Shown here in pieces: positions 1 to 11,875 of a DNA stretch of 64,000 bases (the first letter of the stretch is position 1; every line of letters starts with the position of its first letter). Both the position numbers and the translations under genes were made by a program. The notes under the pieces are model-generated. The model searched no databases. It was given only the letters and a program-made list of their open reading frames with translations, and was not told where the DNA came from. This stretch comes from Macrotrachela quadricornifera (lineage: Eukaryota > Rotifera > Eurotatoria > Philodinida > Philodinidae), in NCBI GenBank assembly GCA_022393335.1, contig JAJEKB010021102.1:940316-1004315 (forward strand), given 5' to 3'.

Positions 1-3000
1 AAAATCAATTTTTGCAATTTTGATCCGAATTGCCCCAACTGAGTGTAGTTTTACAAAGAAATCAATCTTGAGGGTGACTAATCGATTAAAAGTACAAGTC
101 ATGAAAAAGATATAAGTTTTGATCAGTTCTATCAATTCAATTGTTTCCAATCAATTTCTTTGCTTAAAACTGAAGATATATTTCTTTTGAAAATAATCTT
201 CTAACTTAGATATAATTACAAACTTTTATTTTTTTAATCAAAAGATATTTTTTGAGTAGGCATTATATTTTTACAATTCTTGCTATAAATATATTTCAAC
301 TTATTCTTATCGCCCTACTATGTATATTTGTGCCTTTTTGTAATTGATTAGCATGAAAAGCTGCATTTTTTCATCATTTTCTCGGCCATTTTATTTTGAA
401 ATATTTATTTCTATAGAAATGGCTATTTATAATACTAGTTATACATGTGAGTAAATATCTCAAATATTGTAGAAAAATCTTAATTTGTATATCTTTTTTA
501 ACTGTATATTGTATTCTTTCAAGTAAACATGAGTATGTTTTTCTCCTCTATACTGTTTTAAAAATTTCATACTCTCAATAAAATTAATATTGAACAGTCT
601 TGCGATGTTCAAAATCGATGATGATTAAGTTTATATGAATGCACATATCTTACATTTCATAAAAGATTACCTATATTTTCATACATAATTGCCTAAACTC
701 GTTACATGCAGCAATCATATATGATTTATGATCAGCTTCTTCTCAAAAGAACTACAACTATTGCACTGAGAAAAATTTAATGAAGGTAGCAAACGAAAAT
801 ATACAAGAAAATTTTGTCGGGATACATTTACTTTTCATTAGCCGTCAGATATTCATTTACTGGTAATATTTCTCAGGGGTAGTTATTTAATGTTAAGTAT
901 TGTCAAATGAACGAAAAAGTAAGACATAATACTAAAAGAAACAGTCTACTATCAGTCTTTTAATGTAGGAATTTTTTAAGAAATGTACGAATGTCTCTCT
1001 TGCACTTTAATACAACTCATAAATTTGCTATTTTCTAATCAAATATGTCAATCATTTGTTTTTGTTATATTCTAGTTTTAAGTAGTGTTTTATGCAACAA
1101 ATCTGAAACACTTAAAGATCTATATAGTTCAAATCATCATGTATATTTCGATGCAAACAGACTAGAAGATATAAAAACAATAAAATAAGAAAACTGAAAA
1201 ATTGACTAACAGCCATATAGAAATGCACAAGAGACATTCATACGTTTTCATATATTCCAACAAACTTTTATAGTTAAAGACTGATAATATGATATTTTTT
1301 TCAGTACAATTATCCAGTACATGTGATTCAAATATGGAATTTAATTATTAACTTTAAAAAAATGACTTAATGTTTTCATAGTTTTTTTTCGAACAACCAG
1401 AGACAAAACTTTAAAAAAATTGAATAATTAGCTATTTAATCTGAAACACTATTTAAATAATATTCAGTGACCTGATTATTGACCAAAACTATCTTTTTCA
1501 ACCAATTAGTTATATAAATTATTAAATAGATGTATATTTTTGTTTTGAATGATTATCAAACTGTTTAAGTTGTTATGATAATGTCTCAATAGCACCAATT
1601 TTTAAACAAGTATACTTGTGTGAAAAAGTATAGTCAAGAAAAAAATTGTTACGAAACAATTAACTATATAAATCACTAAACTGGAAGTAAGATAAGAAGG
1701 ATGGAAATGAGTTTTAGAATGTTTTTTTTTTATTGACTTCAATAAAATAGTACAATTTCAATCTTCTGCTACTATTTACATTAAGAAAACTAGTATTTTG
1801 GCAGTTTATCCTTAGTTATGATAAAATAGGTACCTTTGAAATTAAATTTTGAAGTAAAAACTTATTAAAATAATTATATTCATCCTTTTCTGTGAGAAGA
1901 AAAACCATGTTTTTTTTTACTTTTGTGCATATGATTGATATGCACATCATTGAAACATATTGAAATGTTCAGTAAGTAGTGTCCAGCCTAGGTATGTATC
2001 GAACCAACCTTAGTGAAGGTACTCATCAAGAGAGTACTCCAAAAGTAGTCACGCTAGAATCTGAGTAGGACCACGGAGTACTCGCCTTAAAAATAATAAG
2101 TGTTTCACGAGTACTCTAGTGATTTATGTAAAATACTCAGAGACCTAAATTCTGTTCATTACTATTGCATCACGTCTATTTTATTTTTTTTTACACAAAG
2201 TTCATAGCACAAAATACAATTCTATATATTGAAAATACGAGCGAACAATCAATATGAGAGATACGATGAAGATTTCTTAGTTTTTATCTTGTACAGTAAG
2301 GGCACAATAAACCAATTAAATGATAGTAGTAAATTTAGAGAAAAACAAATGTTAGATTATTTAGTAAAAATTGAAATATGAAGATTACAATAAAATATCT
2401 AAGTGTTTAAAAATTGTTTATATCTACAATCATTGTTTTCATGCTTGTAGAATCTAAAATCGGAATCGATTTGTAATAAAAAGTGTTAGACTCTTTTATA
2501 TTAAGATTCATCATCAATATAAAAAACTTTATCTTAATACAGAACATTTTATCAAAATCTAGAGAATGAATTTCGATTAATATATTTAAGTCAATATTAA
2601 ATCTTACTCTCGAAGTTAACAGTTCATAGATGAAAATCTCTTTTCGTTTTCTCTAAAGTTGATCATTCAATGAAATGGTTTAAACCATTGATCAGAAAAT
2701 AATAGAAAATACAGAATTCATTATAATTGTGCTTCACTATTTTCATTTAAAACAATATCGTTTCTCTGTATTATATTACTTCAATTTATTTTTGTGCATA
2801 AGTGTTTCGTTAAATATTCTGCGAAAATGAGTACTCACGTCTTTTTTTGCGACTTAATCTGCGAATAAAAACTAATATAATTATGTAAACAGTATTCATA
2901 CACATTAAATTCTTTTAGTACTCGTAGGAGTAACATGAGTACCCATGCGAATAGGTCATATTCGGTTGATGATATCATTTAACTATGTACATAATACTTT

Positions 3001-3426
3001 TTAAAAAAATGCTACAAATGCATAACAATTGTTTTAAAGTAATTATTAATATTTCTTAAATTACTTTTTGCACATTCACATATTTGTTTAAAATGATAAT
3101 GATTTAGAAAAACTGATCTCTCTAACATTACTTAACAAAATTGAACTATCAATGGTTTTTTAGCTTCGCTCATCCGACTAAACTTAGATATTTATGAAAT
3201 AGTAAAATATTCCATCTGATATAGAATATAAAAAAATTAACATTAGAACATTTATCATTTAAAATAGAAATATCTTATTTAGAGACATAAATGGCTTAAA
3301 AGGTATTGCTGTGACCAAATCATACTCAAAAATGTTACTTTTTTTTAGATTATATAATCAACTTTGATAAAAAGTATATATACTAAAATTCATATAATAA
3401 AAATCGTGATACATATTTGGTATTCA
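1..3426. other. AT-rich intergenic stretch, no gene seen
   Basis: No coding segment of convincing length or family similarity on either strand. The one structured part is about 1975-2965, where the palindromic 8-mer GAGTACTC or close variants recur (near 2030, 2075, 2110, 2829, 2920, 2935) at both edges of an otherwise AT-rich block. This suggests a decayed inverted-repeat element, but I could not align the two edges well. Confidence 0.6.
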
Positions 3427-3719
3427 CTAGTGGCGGAACCAGGGGGAGCTAGCGGTAGCTAAGCTCCCTCTAGAAAGTTTGAGCTCCCTCTAGGAAATTT
3501 TAGCTCAATTTAAATTGTTAAGCTGTCGTGATTAAAGAGTTGTAATGTACATAGTTGAAGTTTATAGAGCCACTTGTCGAATCTTTGTCAATCAAGAACT
3601 ACCTTTTCTTTGGCATTGCTTCTGTATATGTGTCATGAGCGACACTTTTATGTCATTGCATTATATTATTTGTAAGAAATCAGCGTACTGATCTTGGTAG
3701 TGTATAAAATCTCATCAAA

Positions 3720-4205
3720 GTAGTTTGTGAAAAATTAAATCTTATGAGAGATGAAAATTCTTTGAAAGAATTATTTCACCAAGCAGCAACATTTGGAAAT
3801 GAAAATGGTGTTGATATGAATGTATGTATTCGAACGAGATGTCAAAAGACAATTCCATAGTGTTTCAAAAACTGCATTATTAGAAAATCTGTTGGATATC
3901 GAGATAATAGTACGAATGAAGAATATTTTCGATTAAATATGTACTTTTCAGCAATTGATTCTATATTAGTTGAATTAAACGAACAAAAATTGTCAACTAC
4001 ACTAGATCTACTCAATGAATTAAAGCCAATGAAACAAACATTTCCTTCAACTGTCGCTTTGACCACAGGAGCTGTTACATTTCCCGTGTCATCTGTCGCT
4101 TGCGGAACATCCTTCTCCAAAATGAAATTAATTAAAGACTATGTTCGAAATTCGATGGGCGATGAAAGACCTAGCGATCTTAGTGTATTGGTAATAGAGA
4201 AATAA
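3720..4205 (+). pseudogene. hAT transposase fragment, C-terminal dimerisation region
   Basis: The longest open piece (3939-4205) encodes residues around LPVS-like FPVSSVACGTSFSKMKLIK and then YVRNSMGDERPSDLSVL. That is the conserved hAT C-terminal dimerisation pattern, in which a Ser/Ala-rich stretch precedes SFSKLK and LRSTMGQERL. The upstream 3720-3938 translates into related sequence but is broken by a stop near 3858. The catalytic and BED zinc-finger regions are absent, so it cannot produce a working transposase. It is a remnant of the surrounding hAT element. Confidence 0.75.
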
Positions 4206-4339
4206 TGGGAACGAATTAAATGCTCACTTTTTTTCTATACGCTCAGTATAATTTATTGCTAGTAAAAAGTTAATTTATACTCAGTAAGAAATTTAGTGTC
4301 CAATAAGTATCATATTTGTTTAGTACATTAATAATTTAT

Positions 4340-4823
4340 GAGGGTGAGTGTGGACGCCACTGTAGGAAGGTCAAGTTCCGCGATCCCAAAAACACAAAAC
4401 TGACAATTGTGTTCATAAAAATTCTTTGAACCGAAACTGGAAAAAACTCACCTGAGAATGGTTTACAAAAATGCTACTGTTAGATCATGAGACACATACA
4501 AGGATCCTTAAATCTACGTAGAAAAGTCTTCATTATTTTATTTTTTAGGTTAAAGATTAATATATATATAGTGTTCTTTTTATTAATGTTGAAACATGTA
4601 GCGTCTTTAATCTCAGCAATTCAATAGTAAAAATTTCTCAAAATACGTTTAAAACTTTGATATCTATCTAATGATTAACGGCTTTGATTACATGTGGTAA
4701 TTTGAGAAACAAATCAAAACCATGGTTTCTTCATTTTTAGTAACCGAAACTGAAGCTGGAAACTAGTTTGGAGTAGTTTTTGCGATCGACGAGCTGTACA
4801 GAAAAACCGACACCCTCACTCTC
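4340..4823. mobile_element. possible nested MITE-like insertion in the hAT copy
   Basis: GAGGGTGAGTGTGGAC at 4340 is imperfectly inverted at the far end (CACCCTCACTCTC ending 4823). About 13 of 17 positions match, the interval holds no gene, and it includes an (AT)n run near 4561. A similar CCCACACTCACCCTC stretch occurs near 30090. No clear target duplication is visible. Confidence 0.3.
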
Positions 4824-5284
4824 ATCTTTACATACTAGAGCTTTTAACATTAATTAGTGAGCAAAAATGAATTTTTTGTTGAACAAAAACATTCCTCTCT
4901 ACTTAGCAAAATAGCTATTTTTTACTGAGCAGAAAATACTGAGCATTTGTTATAAAGTACTGAGCGATTAAATACATGCCAAAAAGAATTCGAAATAGAT
5001 TTTGAAAAAGTTGTTGATGTATTTTCATGAAACACAAAAACAGTACAATCATGTTGAAATGATTAAGTTATTGAAATAAGCCCAAAATAAAAGCTGGCGG
5101 CATGTTGACTTATATATAATACACGAGCAATAGCTGATTAAATAGGATATTAGGGTGGAAAGACCTGCATCGAATTTCAAAGCTTTCGGGGAAAAAATAT
5201 TGTACTATTGTAGACAGATTTCGGATAAAGAATATGGAGCTCAGCTCCCCCTAGACTGAGATCCTGGTTCCGCCACTAGAACGA

Positions 5285-5805
5285 TAGCATCTAGGGGTGC
5301 CTTCATAGAATAGCACTTCAAGACCTAGACGTACCTTCATGGTATAGAAGTTCAGGAACTACGGATGTCTTCATAGCAGAGGACTTGAGGAAGTGCAGGT
5401 AGCTTCATAATATATAGCTTTGGGTCCTTTCGGCATACCCATTGCATAAGGCTTGAGAAGCTACAGTTAAACTTACAGTATGGTACTTTAGGATCGATGC
5501 GCTCCTTCAGAGAGTAGGACTTGAGGCGCCATGCTTACTTGCATAGTATAACAGTTCAGGACCTAAGGGTATCCCCATAGTATAGCAGTTCAGGACCTAA
5601 GGGTATCCCCATAGTATAGCAGTTGATGACCTGAGGGTATGTCCCTAGTATAGGACTTCAGGACCTAATGGTATCCCCATAGTATAGCAGTTGATGGCCT
5701 AAGGGTACCCCCATAGTATAGTACTCGAGGACCTGAGGGTATCCTCATAGTATAGTACTCGAGGACCTAAGGGTACCCTCATAGTATAGCAGTTGAGGAT
5801 GTTTT
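5285..5805 (+). repeat. tandem array, 34-bp unit, forward orientation
   Basis: The well-conserved part (about 5540-5805) repeats a unit of 34 bp with core GGACCTAAGGGTATCCCC followed by ATAGTATAGCAGTT. Copies before 5540 are more divergent. The same unit occurs reversed at 7515-7540, 8897-9227 and 10564-10680, and forward again at 11185-11460. It follows directly on the right end of the hAT copy. Confidence 0.85.
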
Positions 5806-6354
5806 TTTAGGCCTTTGACCCTGCGGACAAACACACAAACACATCGACAATTTCGAGATTTAGATCCTGACCTACAGTCAAGGGAATATTAAACTTATTA
5901 CAGAAAAGGACAAGGTTTTCAGAAACTCTGCAGTAAATTTGTTATTGGAGTCAAAACATAGTAAGAATGATGATTAAAGCACGTCTCATATGTAACATGG
6001 AAACCATTTTAAATTCAGATCATGATGTGATTCATCACGGATACATGCTTCTTGAACATAAATTGTGCTTCTTCGATTAACATCCACACAATGTAACACA
6101 TTTAATTTAGAGATTACCTTCAAATTCACTTCTTTTTAAATTTTTGTTTGTTTTATTATCCTGTATATGTTCTATGCTATTTAACAGACACGACAAAGTT
6201 TTTAATACCTATCCTTTATTTGCAATTCATACTGACTATAGAAATACATCGTACTTCCAAAAAAGATGTATGGTACCTATTTCATTTATTCACAGTATAA
6301 CAAGTTTCATCGTGGTTCACATTTTTCATGCCGCTGGGACTGCGCTAAAAGCTT
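5806..6354. other. non-coding spacer between repeat array and foldback
   Basis: The sequence just after the array (GATTTAGATCCTGACCTACA, 5857 on) resembles the segments after the other forward array (near 11535) and inside the 10.7-11.2 kb block, so it is part of the same repeat family. The 95-codon open frame at 6144-6431 overlaps the left arm of the next inverted repeat and has no recognisable product. Confidence 0.4.
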
Positions 6355-7285
6355 TTTTTATTATTACAGTATTTATATATTTATTTTTTCATCTAATATT
6401 TGCTTTTAATTTCAAACAAAAGATAAAATGAAAGAAAAACACTACGACTACTCATTTCAATTTTACAATGAATGCTCGGAACAAACAACAAATATGTTAT
6501 TATTTTTAACATTACTTTTTTACATTCCAAATTTATGCATTAAGTTTTTTACGGAAGATGCTCTGTGAAAATCTCTAAAAGATGATATGATTATCGGAAC
6601 TAAAGTACACTCTAAAAAAAATAGGTTCTTAACCTGGGCACAGTTCCGTAAAAAACCTATTTTGTTTTAGAGTGTATGTACTATTGATTGCAAAATAATA
6701 TTATATTCATCTGAGAAAAGGATGAGCACTTTCAGAAAAAGAATTTTTTTAGATTTATTATGAGGTTATCACTTCTCGAAGCAGAACGAATTTTTCGAAG
6801 ATTTATTGTTAATCTATATGCTATGATAGTAAAGTTGAAAGTAAGGAAGTCTAATGTGCTTTAAAATTAAGATGGTTTAATATATTAGATAGATTGTCAA
6901 TAAGTTTTGGAAAAATTCGTTCTGCTTAGAGAAGTGATAACCTCATAAAAAATCTAAAACATTCTATTTCTGAAAGTGCTCATCCTTTTCTCAGATGAAT
7001 ATAACATCATTTTGCAATTGATAAAACATATTTTAGTTCCGATAATCATATCATCTTATAAAGATTTTCAGAGAGCATGTTCCGGAAAAAACTTAATTCA
7101 CAAAAGTTTGAAATGTAAAAGGGTAATGTTACAAGTAATAAGATATTCGTTGTTTCTTTGAAGCAGTCATTTTAAAGCTGAATCAAGTAATCGTAATGTC
7201 TCTCTTTCATTTTATCTTTTGTTTGAAATTAAAAGCAAATATTAAATGAAAACATATATGTATAAATACTGTAGTAATTAAAAGA
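6355..7285. repeat. long foldback inverted repeat
   Basis: The left arm (about 6355-6812) and right arm (about 6905-7285) are reverse complements at high identity, with a loop of about 90 bp. Corresponding blocks include the segment with CAAACAAAAGATAAAATGAA (near 6414) against its complement near 7205, and GAGGTTATCACTTCTC (6762) against GAGAAGTGATAACCTC (6930). The left arm carries an extra 67-bp insert (6608-6674) missing from the right arm. No open frame is conserved between the arms. Confidence 0.8.
6606..6676. mobile_element. 67-bp TA-flanked MITE
   Basis: The element occupies 6608-6674 and its roughly 20-bp ends are inverted (CACTCTAAAA... at left, ...TTTTAGAGTG at right). TA lies on both sides (6606-6607, 6675-6676). 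The matching position in the right arm of the surrounding foldback (near 7033) has a single TA and no insert, so it serves as an empty site. TA duplication and short inverted ends fit a Tc1/mariner-mobilised MITE. Confidence 0.85.
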
Positions 7286-7542
7286 AAAGTAATGAATAGT
7301 GTATAGAATACTTATGCGCAGTATGAGGCAAGAGAATAAAATTAATGCAGAACTTTCACATCATTCGTTCTTTCGTTTCTATACATTCCGTGAAGCTTCA
7401 TTTTTTTACAGTATGGCGCATTTTGCCTACGGAAACAAAATGTACATATACACTTTGCGCACATAAAACAAAGTATACTGTATATCTTGTTTTAGATTTC
7501 TATTAGAAACACTGTTCTTATGTCCTCCACTACCATATTATA

Positions 7543-8894
7543 CAGTGGGGGCCGAGAAAAGCGTGTACATTTTTGTTTTTGCGTTTGAACGAATAATAAG
7601 GATGCTCTGAAAATTTTTTCTCATATCAAATTTTGTAGAGCTTTTTTCGCTGATCATTTTGGTAAAAAACGTTTTTGATTTTCATTGAGTAATAACGATG
7701 TTATAGCCAAAATACTAAACACCCTAATATAAAGTAGAGAAAAAAGTTTAGTACACTATTAGTATTTGACTAATTTTTACGTTATTTTACAACATCTGAA
7801 AGATCCTCTATATACCATTCGACGCAGAATTTATTGGGCTACATTGTGGTAATAAGCATTTATACTTTTATTATAGTTAATTAATTAATAAAATTTTAAT
7901 TTATTTTACAAGTTTGACCCTTTCATATGAAAGAGCATTAAAAACTGAACAAAACTGTATAATTACTATTTGAAAAGCAACGAATTTAGTGAGGTTTTAT
8001 TGTGATTTTCAGAATATATTCAGTTGTAATTAGATATAGTATTCATTATTTTTAATAAATTCAACCATGAAACGACACATGAAATACCCGCAAACTGGCC
8101 CATTTTAAAGAGCATCATTCACTCTTTCAGATGACATGTCGCTGGTCTATATGCAATATTCTATACAAATATTATAATGTCTTCAGTTGTAAGAACTAAT
8201 TCAAGCCATATTTCCCAGCTGTTTTTCTGTTTTTTTTGCAATTTATATTTCGAAAGATGTTCTAACATTTCTATAGAATACTGCACATAGACCAGCGACA
8301 TGTCATCTGAAAGAGTGAATGATACTCTTTAAAATGGGCCAGTTTGCGGGTATTTCATGTGTCGTTTCATGGTTGAATTTATTAAAAATAATGAATACTA
8401 TATCTAATTACAACTGAATATATTCTGAAAATCACAATAAAACCTCACTAAATTCGTTGCTTTTCAAATAGTAATTATACAGTTTTGTTCAGTTTTTAAT
8501 GCTCTTTCATATGAAAGGGTCAAACTTGTAAAATAAATTAAAATTTTATTAATTAATTAACTATAATAAAAGTATAAATGCTTATTACCACAATGTAGCC
8601 CAATAAATTCTGCGTCGAATGGTATATAGAGGATCTTTCAGATGTTGTAAAATAACGTAAAAATTAGTCAAATACTAATAGTGTACTAAACTTTTTTCTC
8701 TACTTTATATTAGGGTGTTTAGTATTTTGGCTATAACATCGTTATTACTCAATGAAAATCAAAAACGTTTTTTACCAAAATGATCAGCGAAAAAAGCTCT
8801 ACAAAATTTGATATGAGAAAAAATTTTCAGAGCATCCTTATTATTCGTTCAAACGCAAAAACAAAAATGTACACGCTTTTCTCGGCCCGCACTG
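7543..8894. mobile_element. Tc1/mariner-type foldback element, non-autonomous
   Basis: The arms 7543-8180 and about 8256-8894 are nearly perfect reverse complements of about 640 bp, around a short loop. The termini read CAGTGGGGGCCGAGAAAA (left) and the complement CAGTGCGGGCCGAG (right), a Tc1-like CAGTG-GGCC end. TA flanks both sides (7541-7542, 8895-8896). No transposase is encoded. The flanks join into one uninterrupted reverse-orientation 34-bp repeat unit, so this is a simple insertion into that array. High arm identity suggests a recent origin or arm-to-arm gene conversion. Confidence 0.9.
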
Positions 8895-8896
8895 TA

Positions 8897-9227
8897 GGGG
8901 TATCTTTAAGTACTCAAGTACCATTTTGCAGGGTCATCCATACGTCTTAAAGTATCGTATTATGGGGAAACCCTTAGGTCTTCAACTATGATACAATGAG
9001 GGTATCGTTAGGTCCTCAACTACTATAATATGATGGCATCCTTGGGTTCACAAGCACTATATTTGGCGAGCAACCTAAAGTGTTTAAGTGCTCTGTTATG
9101 GGAGCATTCTTAGGTCCTCAAGTAGTAGACTATAGAGATAACTTTAGGTCCTCGGATTATATATTATGAAAGTATCTTTACGTCATCAAGTGTTATATAT
9201 TGAGAGTCCTTCAGTCCTGAAGTAGTA
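8897..9227 (-). repeat. 34-bp tandem array, reverse orientation
   Basis: Units such as GGTATCGTTAGGTCCTCAAC (near 9001) are the reverse complement of the array at 5285-5805. The array was originally continuous: the piece 7515-7540 lies left of the foldback insertion and 10564-10680 lies right of the Tc1/mariner insertion. Confidence 0.8.
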
Positions 9228-9639
9228 TAGTTGTTTGCAAAAAAAACTTGGAAATATTCTTTCACACATATCTTCTACTATACAAGTGCTCTTTGAATTG
9301 CTTTATAGCATAATATATAGCTCACGACGAGTTTTGTACAACAATATAATTTCATATTCTTTTGATTGACTTATAAAAAAGATATTATACAAATATCTCG
9401 TTCCCTTCACCACATCAAAAATATTCGTTATGGATATTTCAGTTTTTTTGACTTCTTCTGAAACATGTTAGAGTTCATCAGTTTTTTTGAATTTCTTCTC
9501 TAAATATTATATTGAAATATTTGCAATAGAACTTGTCCATCTTGTTATATAATATTTTCTCAGAGAAGAATCCTCTCAAATCTTTGCGTAGCAATTGACA
9601 GCCTAAAATTAATAATATATAATGTCATGCTCCAATATC

Positions 9640-9935
9640 TTATTCATTTACATTTACTATCGCTAGGAGGCAAACATCACTTTTTCATCGACATTGAGCA
9701 ATTTTTCACAACATTAATATCAATACTTTTGAATTCTTCAGCTAAAAATAGCTCGAGCTCTTCAGTATTTATTGGTTTTCTTTTTTCTACGTTGCGTTTC
9801 ACAATCGACCAGATACTTTGGATGGGATTTGCATCAGGACTATTAGATGGTCAATCTAATAACTGTGGTACATTCTCATCCATAAATTCTTGACAAATAC
9901 TGCTCGTGTATTTGGGCAATTGTCCTGGTGCAAAC
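9640..9935 (-). pseudogene. Tc1-like transposase C-terminal remnant
   Basis: Reading the minus strand from about 9935, the protein contains GQLPKYTSSICQEF, then NVPQLLD, a stop where a Trp is expected, and PSNSPDANPIQSIWSIVK. This matches the Tc1 block that normally reads SPDxNPIENLW. The catalytic Glu of PIE is Gln here. A second stop sits near 9670, again replacing Trp. The N-terminal DNA-binding half is unrecognisable, so the copy is dead. Confidence 0.8.
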
Positions 9936-10109
9936 GCCAATACGAACGAAATTGGTACAAAAATCGAAAGAATCAAAAGTAAAGTTAAATTATTTTCTTT
10001 CATACTCACTTGCGGCACCTGAAAGGCGATAATCTTTAAGGATAGAAACATGAAGCGAACTTGTTTGTTTTAATTTGTCAATATAGTAATAAATAGTACT
10101 TAGTGGAAT

Positions 10110-10285
10110 TAGAGGCGTAACCAGAAACTCGCGGGTGCCCGGGCAATGCCTTATGCTTTTAGGAAAAAATGCAGAAGAAGTATTGTAAATAGAGGAAGTT
10201 ATTAGTTTTTTTCTTCCGGTGCTTGAGCAAAGACCACTGGAGCCCAGACAGCACCCGAGCTAGTCTTCCTCCGACTACGCCACTA
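10110..10285. mobile_element. possible 176-bp hAT-type MITE
   Basis: Ends TAGAGGCGTAACC (10110) and GACTACGCCACTA (to 10285) are imperfect inverted repeats of a hAT-like GGCG type. The flanking octamers AGTGGAAT and AGTAGACT agree at 6 of 8 positions, compatible with a decayed 8-bp duplication. It lies inside the Tc1/mariner copy. Confidence 0.45.
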
Positions 10286-10563
10286 AGTAGACTGTTTGTT
10301 CTACGATGAATATGAGAGGCAGATCGTATGCCCCTGCTTCAAAAAAACAAAGTTGAAATAAGATGATTTTTCACGTTACCGGTCAACCGCGTAACTGAAT
10401 GAATATATATCGAAGAGGAATGAAATTATATTTCTATATATACAACGTGTAGTATATCTGTTGAAGGTTCATCACTCAAAAAGATCACTTTTGTAGTTAC
10501 TTATAATAGTACAGAGACAGCTATTAAAAAAAAAGGTTCGAAGTTTTTTTGCAAACAGCTATA

Positions 10564-11460
10564 TATAGGGTGGATACCGTTAGGTCATCAAATGCTATAT
10601 TACGAGAGGATACTTAGGTAATCAAGTGGTGTATAATGACGACATCCTTAAATCTTCATGAATTATGTTATGGAATGCCCACAGATCGCCATCAACGATC
10701 TCCTTCACTGTAGCCAGGGTTTTAATCAAGAAAGATTCTGTATCTTCATTCGCAGCGAAATAGTTTGAATCTGTAGTCAAGGAACGTAGTGGATCCCCTC
10801 GATTCACACTATTAGTTTGAACAAAATAAATAAATCACTGATATACGAACAATATATATATTAATTAGAAGCTATCTCATAGAACTATTCTTTTCAATTG
10901 GATAATTTATGCAGAAACTTATATCTAGAAAGTGACAGCATACCAACATCCTGTTTTTAGAAAGAAATTTTTGTCTAAATTCAGTGTGATTAATTTCAAT
11001 GAATTCCATCATAACAAGCAGCGTTGATCAAGGCGATCCATTACGTTCCTTAACTATCGAAACAAGCTATTGCCCTCCGAACCAACACACGGTGATTTTC
11101 TGGATTAAGATTCTGACTACAGTCAAGTGGATAGCTATTGAGGATCTACCGATATCCAGAGAATGTAGCAACGGAAAACCTAAAGGTATCCTAATGTATG
11201 GCATATAAGGATCGGAGTGTGCCTCTATGGTATAGCGCTAGAAGACATAACAATGCCTTCATAATTAAGTACTTAAGGACAACCCTATAATATAGTATTT
11301 GAAGATCCAAGAGTATCCTCAATATATAGCATTTGAGGGCTTAGAGGTGACTGTAAAATATAGCACTCAATGATCTAAGAGTATTGGAAATATATAGCAC
11401 TTGATGATCTAGGATACTTTCATTATATAGTACTTGAGGACCTAAGGGTGCTTCCAGATG
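10564..11460. repeat. inverted pair of repeat units with 34-bp arrays at the outside
   Basis: Left half: reverse array (10564-10680) plus a block read on the minus strand (10681-10815). Right half: the same block on the plus strand (about 10991-11180) plus a forward array (11185-11460). Conceptual translation of the two blocks gives the same residues (GDPLRSLT, then a TVK-containing segment). I cannot tell whether this is real coding ancestry or only shared nucleotide sequence. The loop is about 175 bp. The architecture resembles foldback elements whose long inverted ends are built of tandem repeats. Confidence 0.7.
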
Positions 11461-11875
11461 CTTTGCTTCTGCGATGAAGAGGAACGGACAGTGCTTGCCA
11501 AGAAATGCTGAAACATAGAGTTAATATCAAGATCAAGATCCTGACTGTTGCTAGGAGAATATACAAAAAACATGCTTTATTCTTTATTTTAACTTTATTT
11601 TATGAAGTAAAGGTAAAGTAACACCCTTAATTAGAAAGTTACTAATTGTATGTTGCCATAGCTCTGAAAAGTTGCTTAGGATACTCCTAAATGGCGACTG
11701 TGTGTCAAAATTTTCAAAGTTTCAAGTTCTCATTAAGTATTTATTAGAGCTCAAAAATGTTGAAACTTTTGATCTTATAAGAAAAATTCCCTAGTTGTTT
11801 TCAAACTTTTTCAGAAAATGATATATTAAACATGCAATCTGATACATCATCAAATGAGCTGAGTAACCAGAGATC
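11461..11875. other. spacer without recognisable gene
   Basis: Only the segment near 11530 (ATCAAGATCCTGACTGTTGC) is recognisable, as a relative of the sequence after the array at 5857. No open frame or RNA gene seen. Confidence 0.4.

Larger units (their letters stand above)
3427..5279. mobile_element. hAT-superfamily DNA transposon, degenerate
   Basis: The ends are matching inverted repeats: 3427-3443 reads CTAGTGGCGGAACCAGG and 5263-5279 is its exact reverse complement. The inside edges (GGGGGAGCT near 3443, AGCTCCCCCT near 5243) extend the match imperfectly. GTGGCGGAACC-type ends are usual for hAT/ZMYM-like elements. A C-terminal hAT transposase fragment lies inside at 3720-4205. I could not see the expected 8-bp target duplication, so the insertion is probably old. 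A second inverted pair (4340-4823) suggests a nested insertion. Confidence 0.75.
9228..10561. mobile_element. Tc1/mariner-family transposon, degenerate, inserted in the array
   Basis: Terminal inverted repeats are visible: TAGTTGTTTGCAAAAAAAAC from 9228 and AAGTTTTTTTGCAAACAGCT ending at 10560. TA dinucleotides flank the ends, and reverse-orientation 34-bp repeats lie on both sides. A transposase remnant on the minus strand occupies about 9640-9935. Between it and the right end a smaller MITE-like insert is present (10110-10285). Confidence 0.8.
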
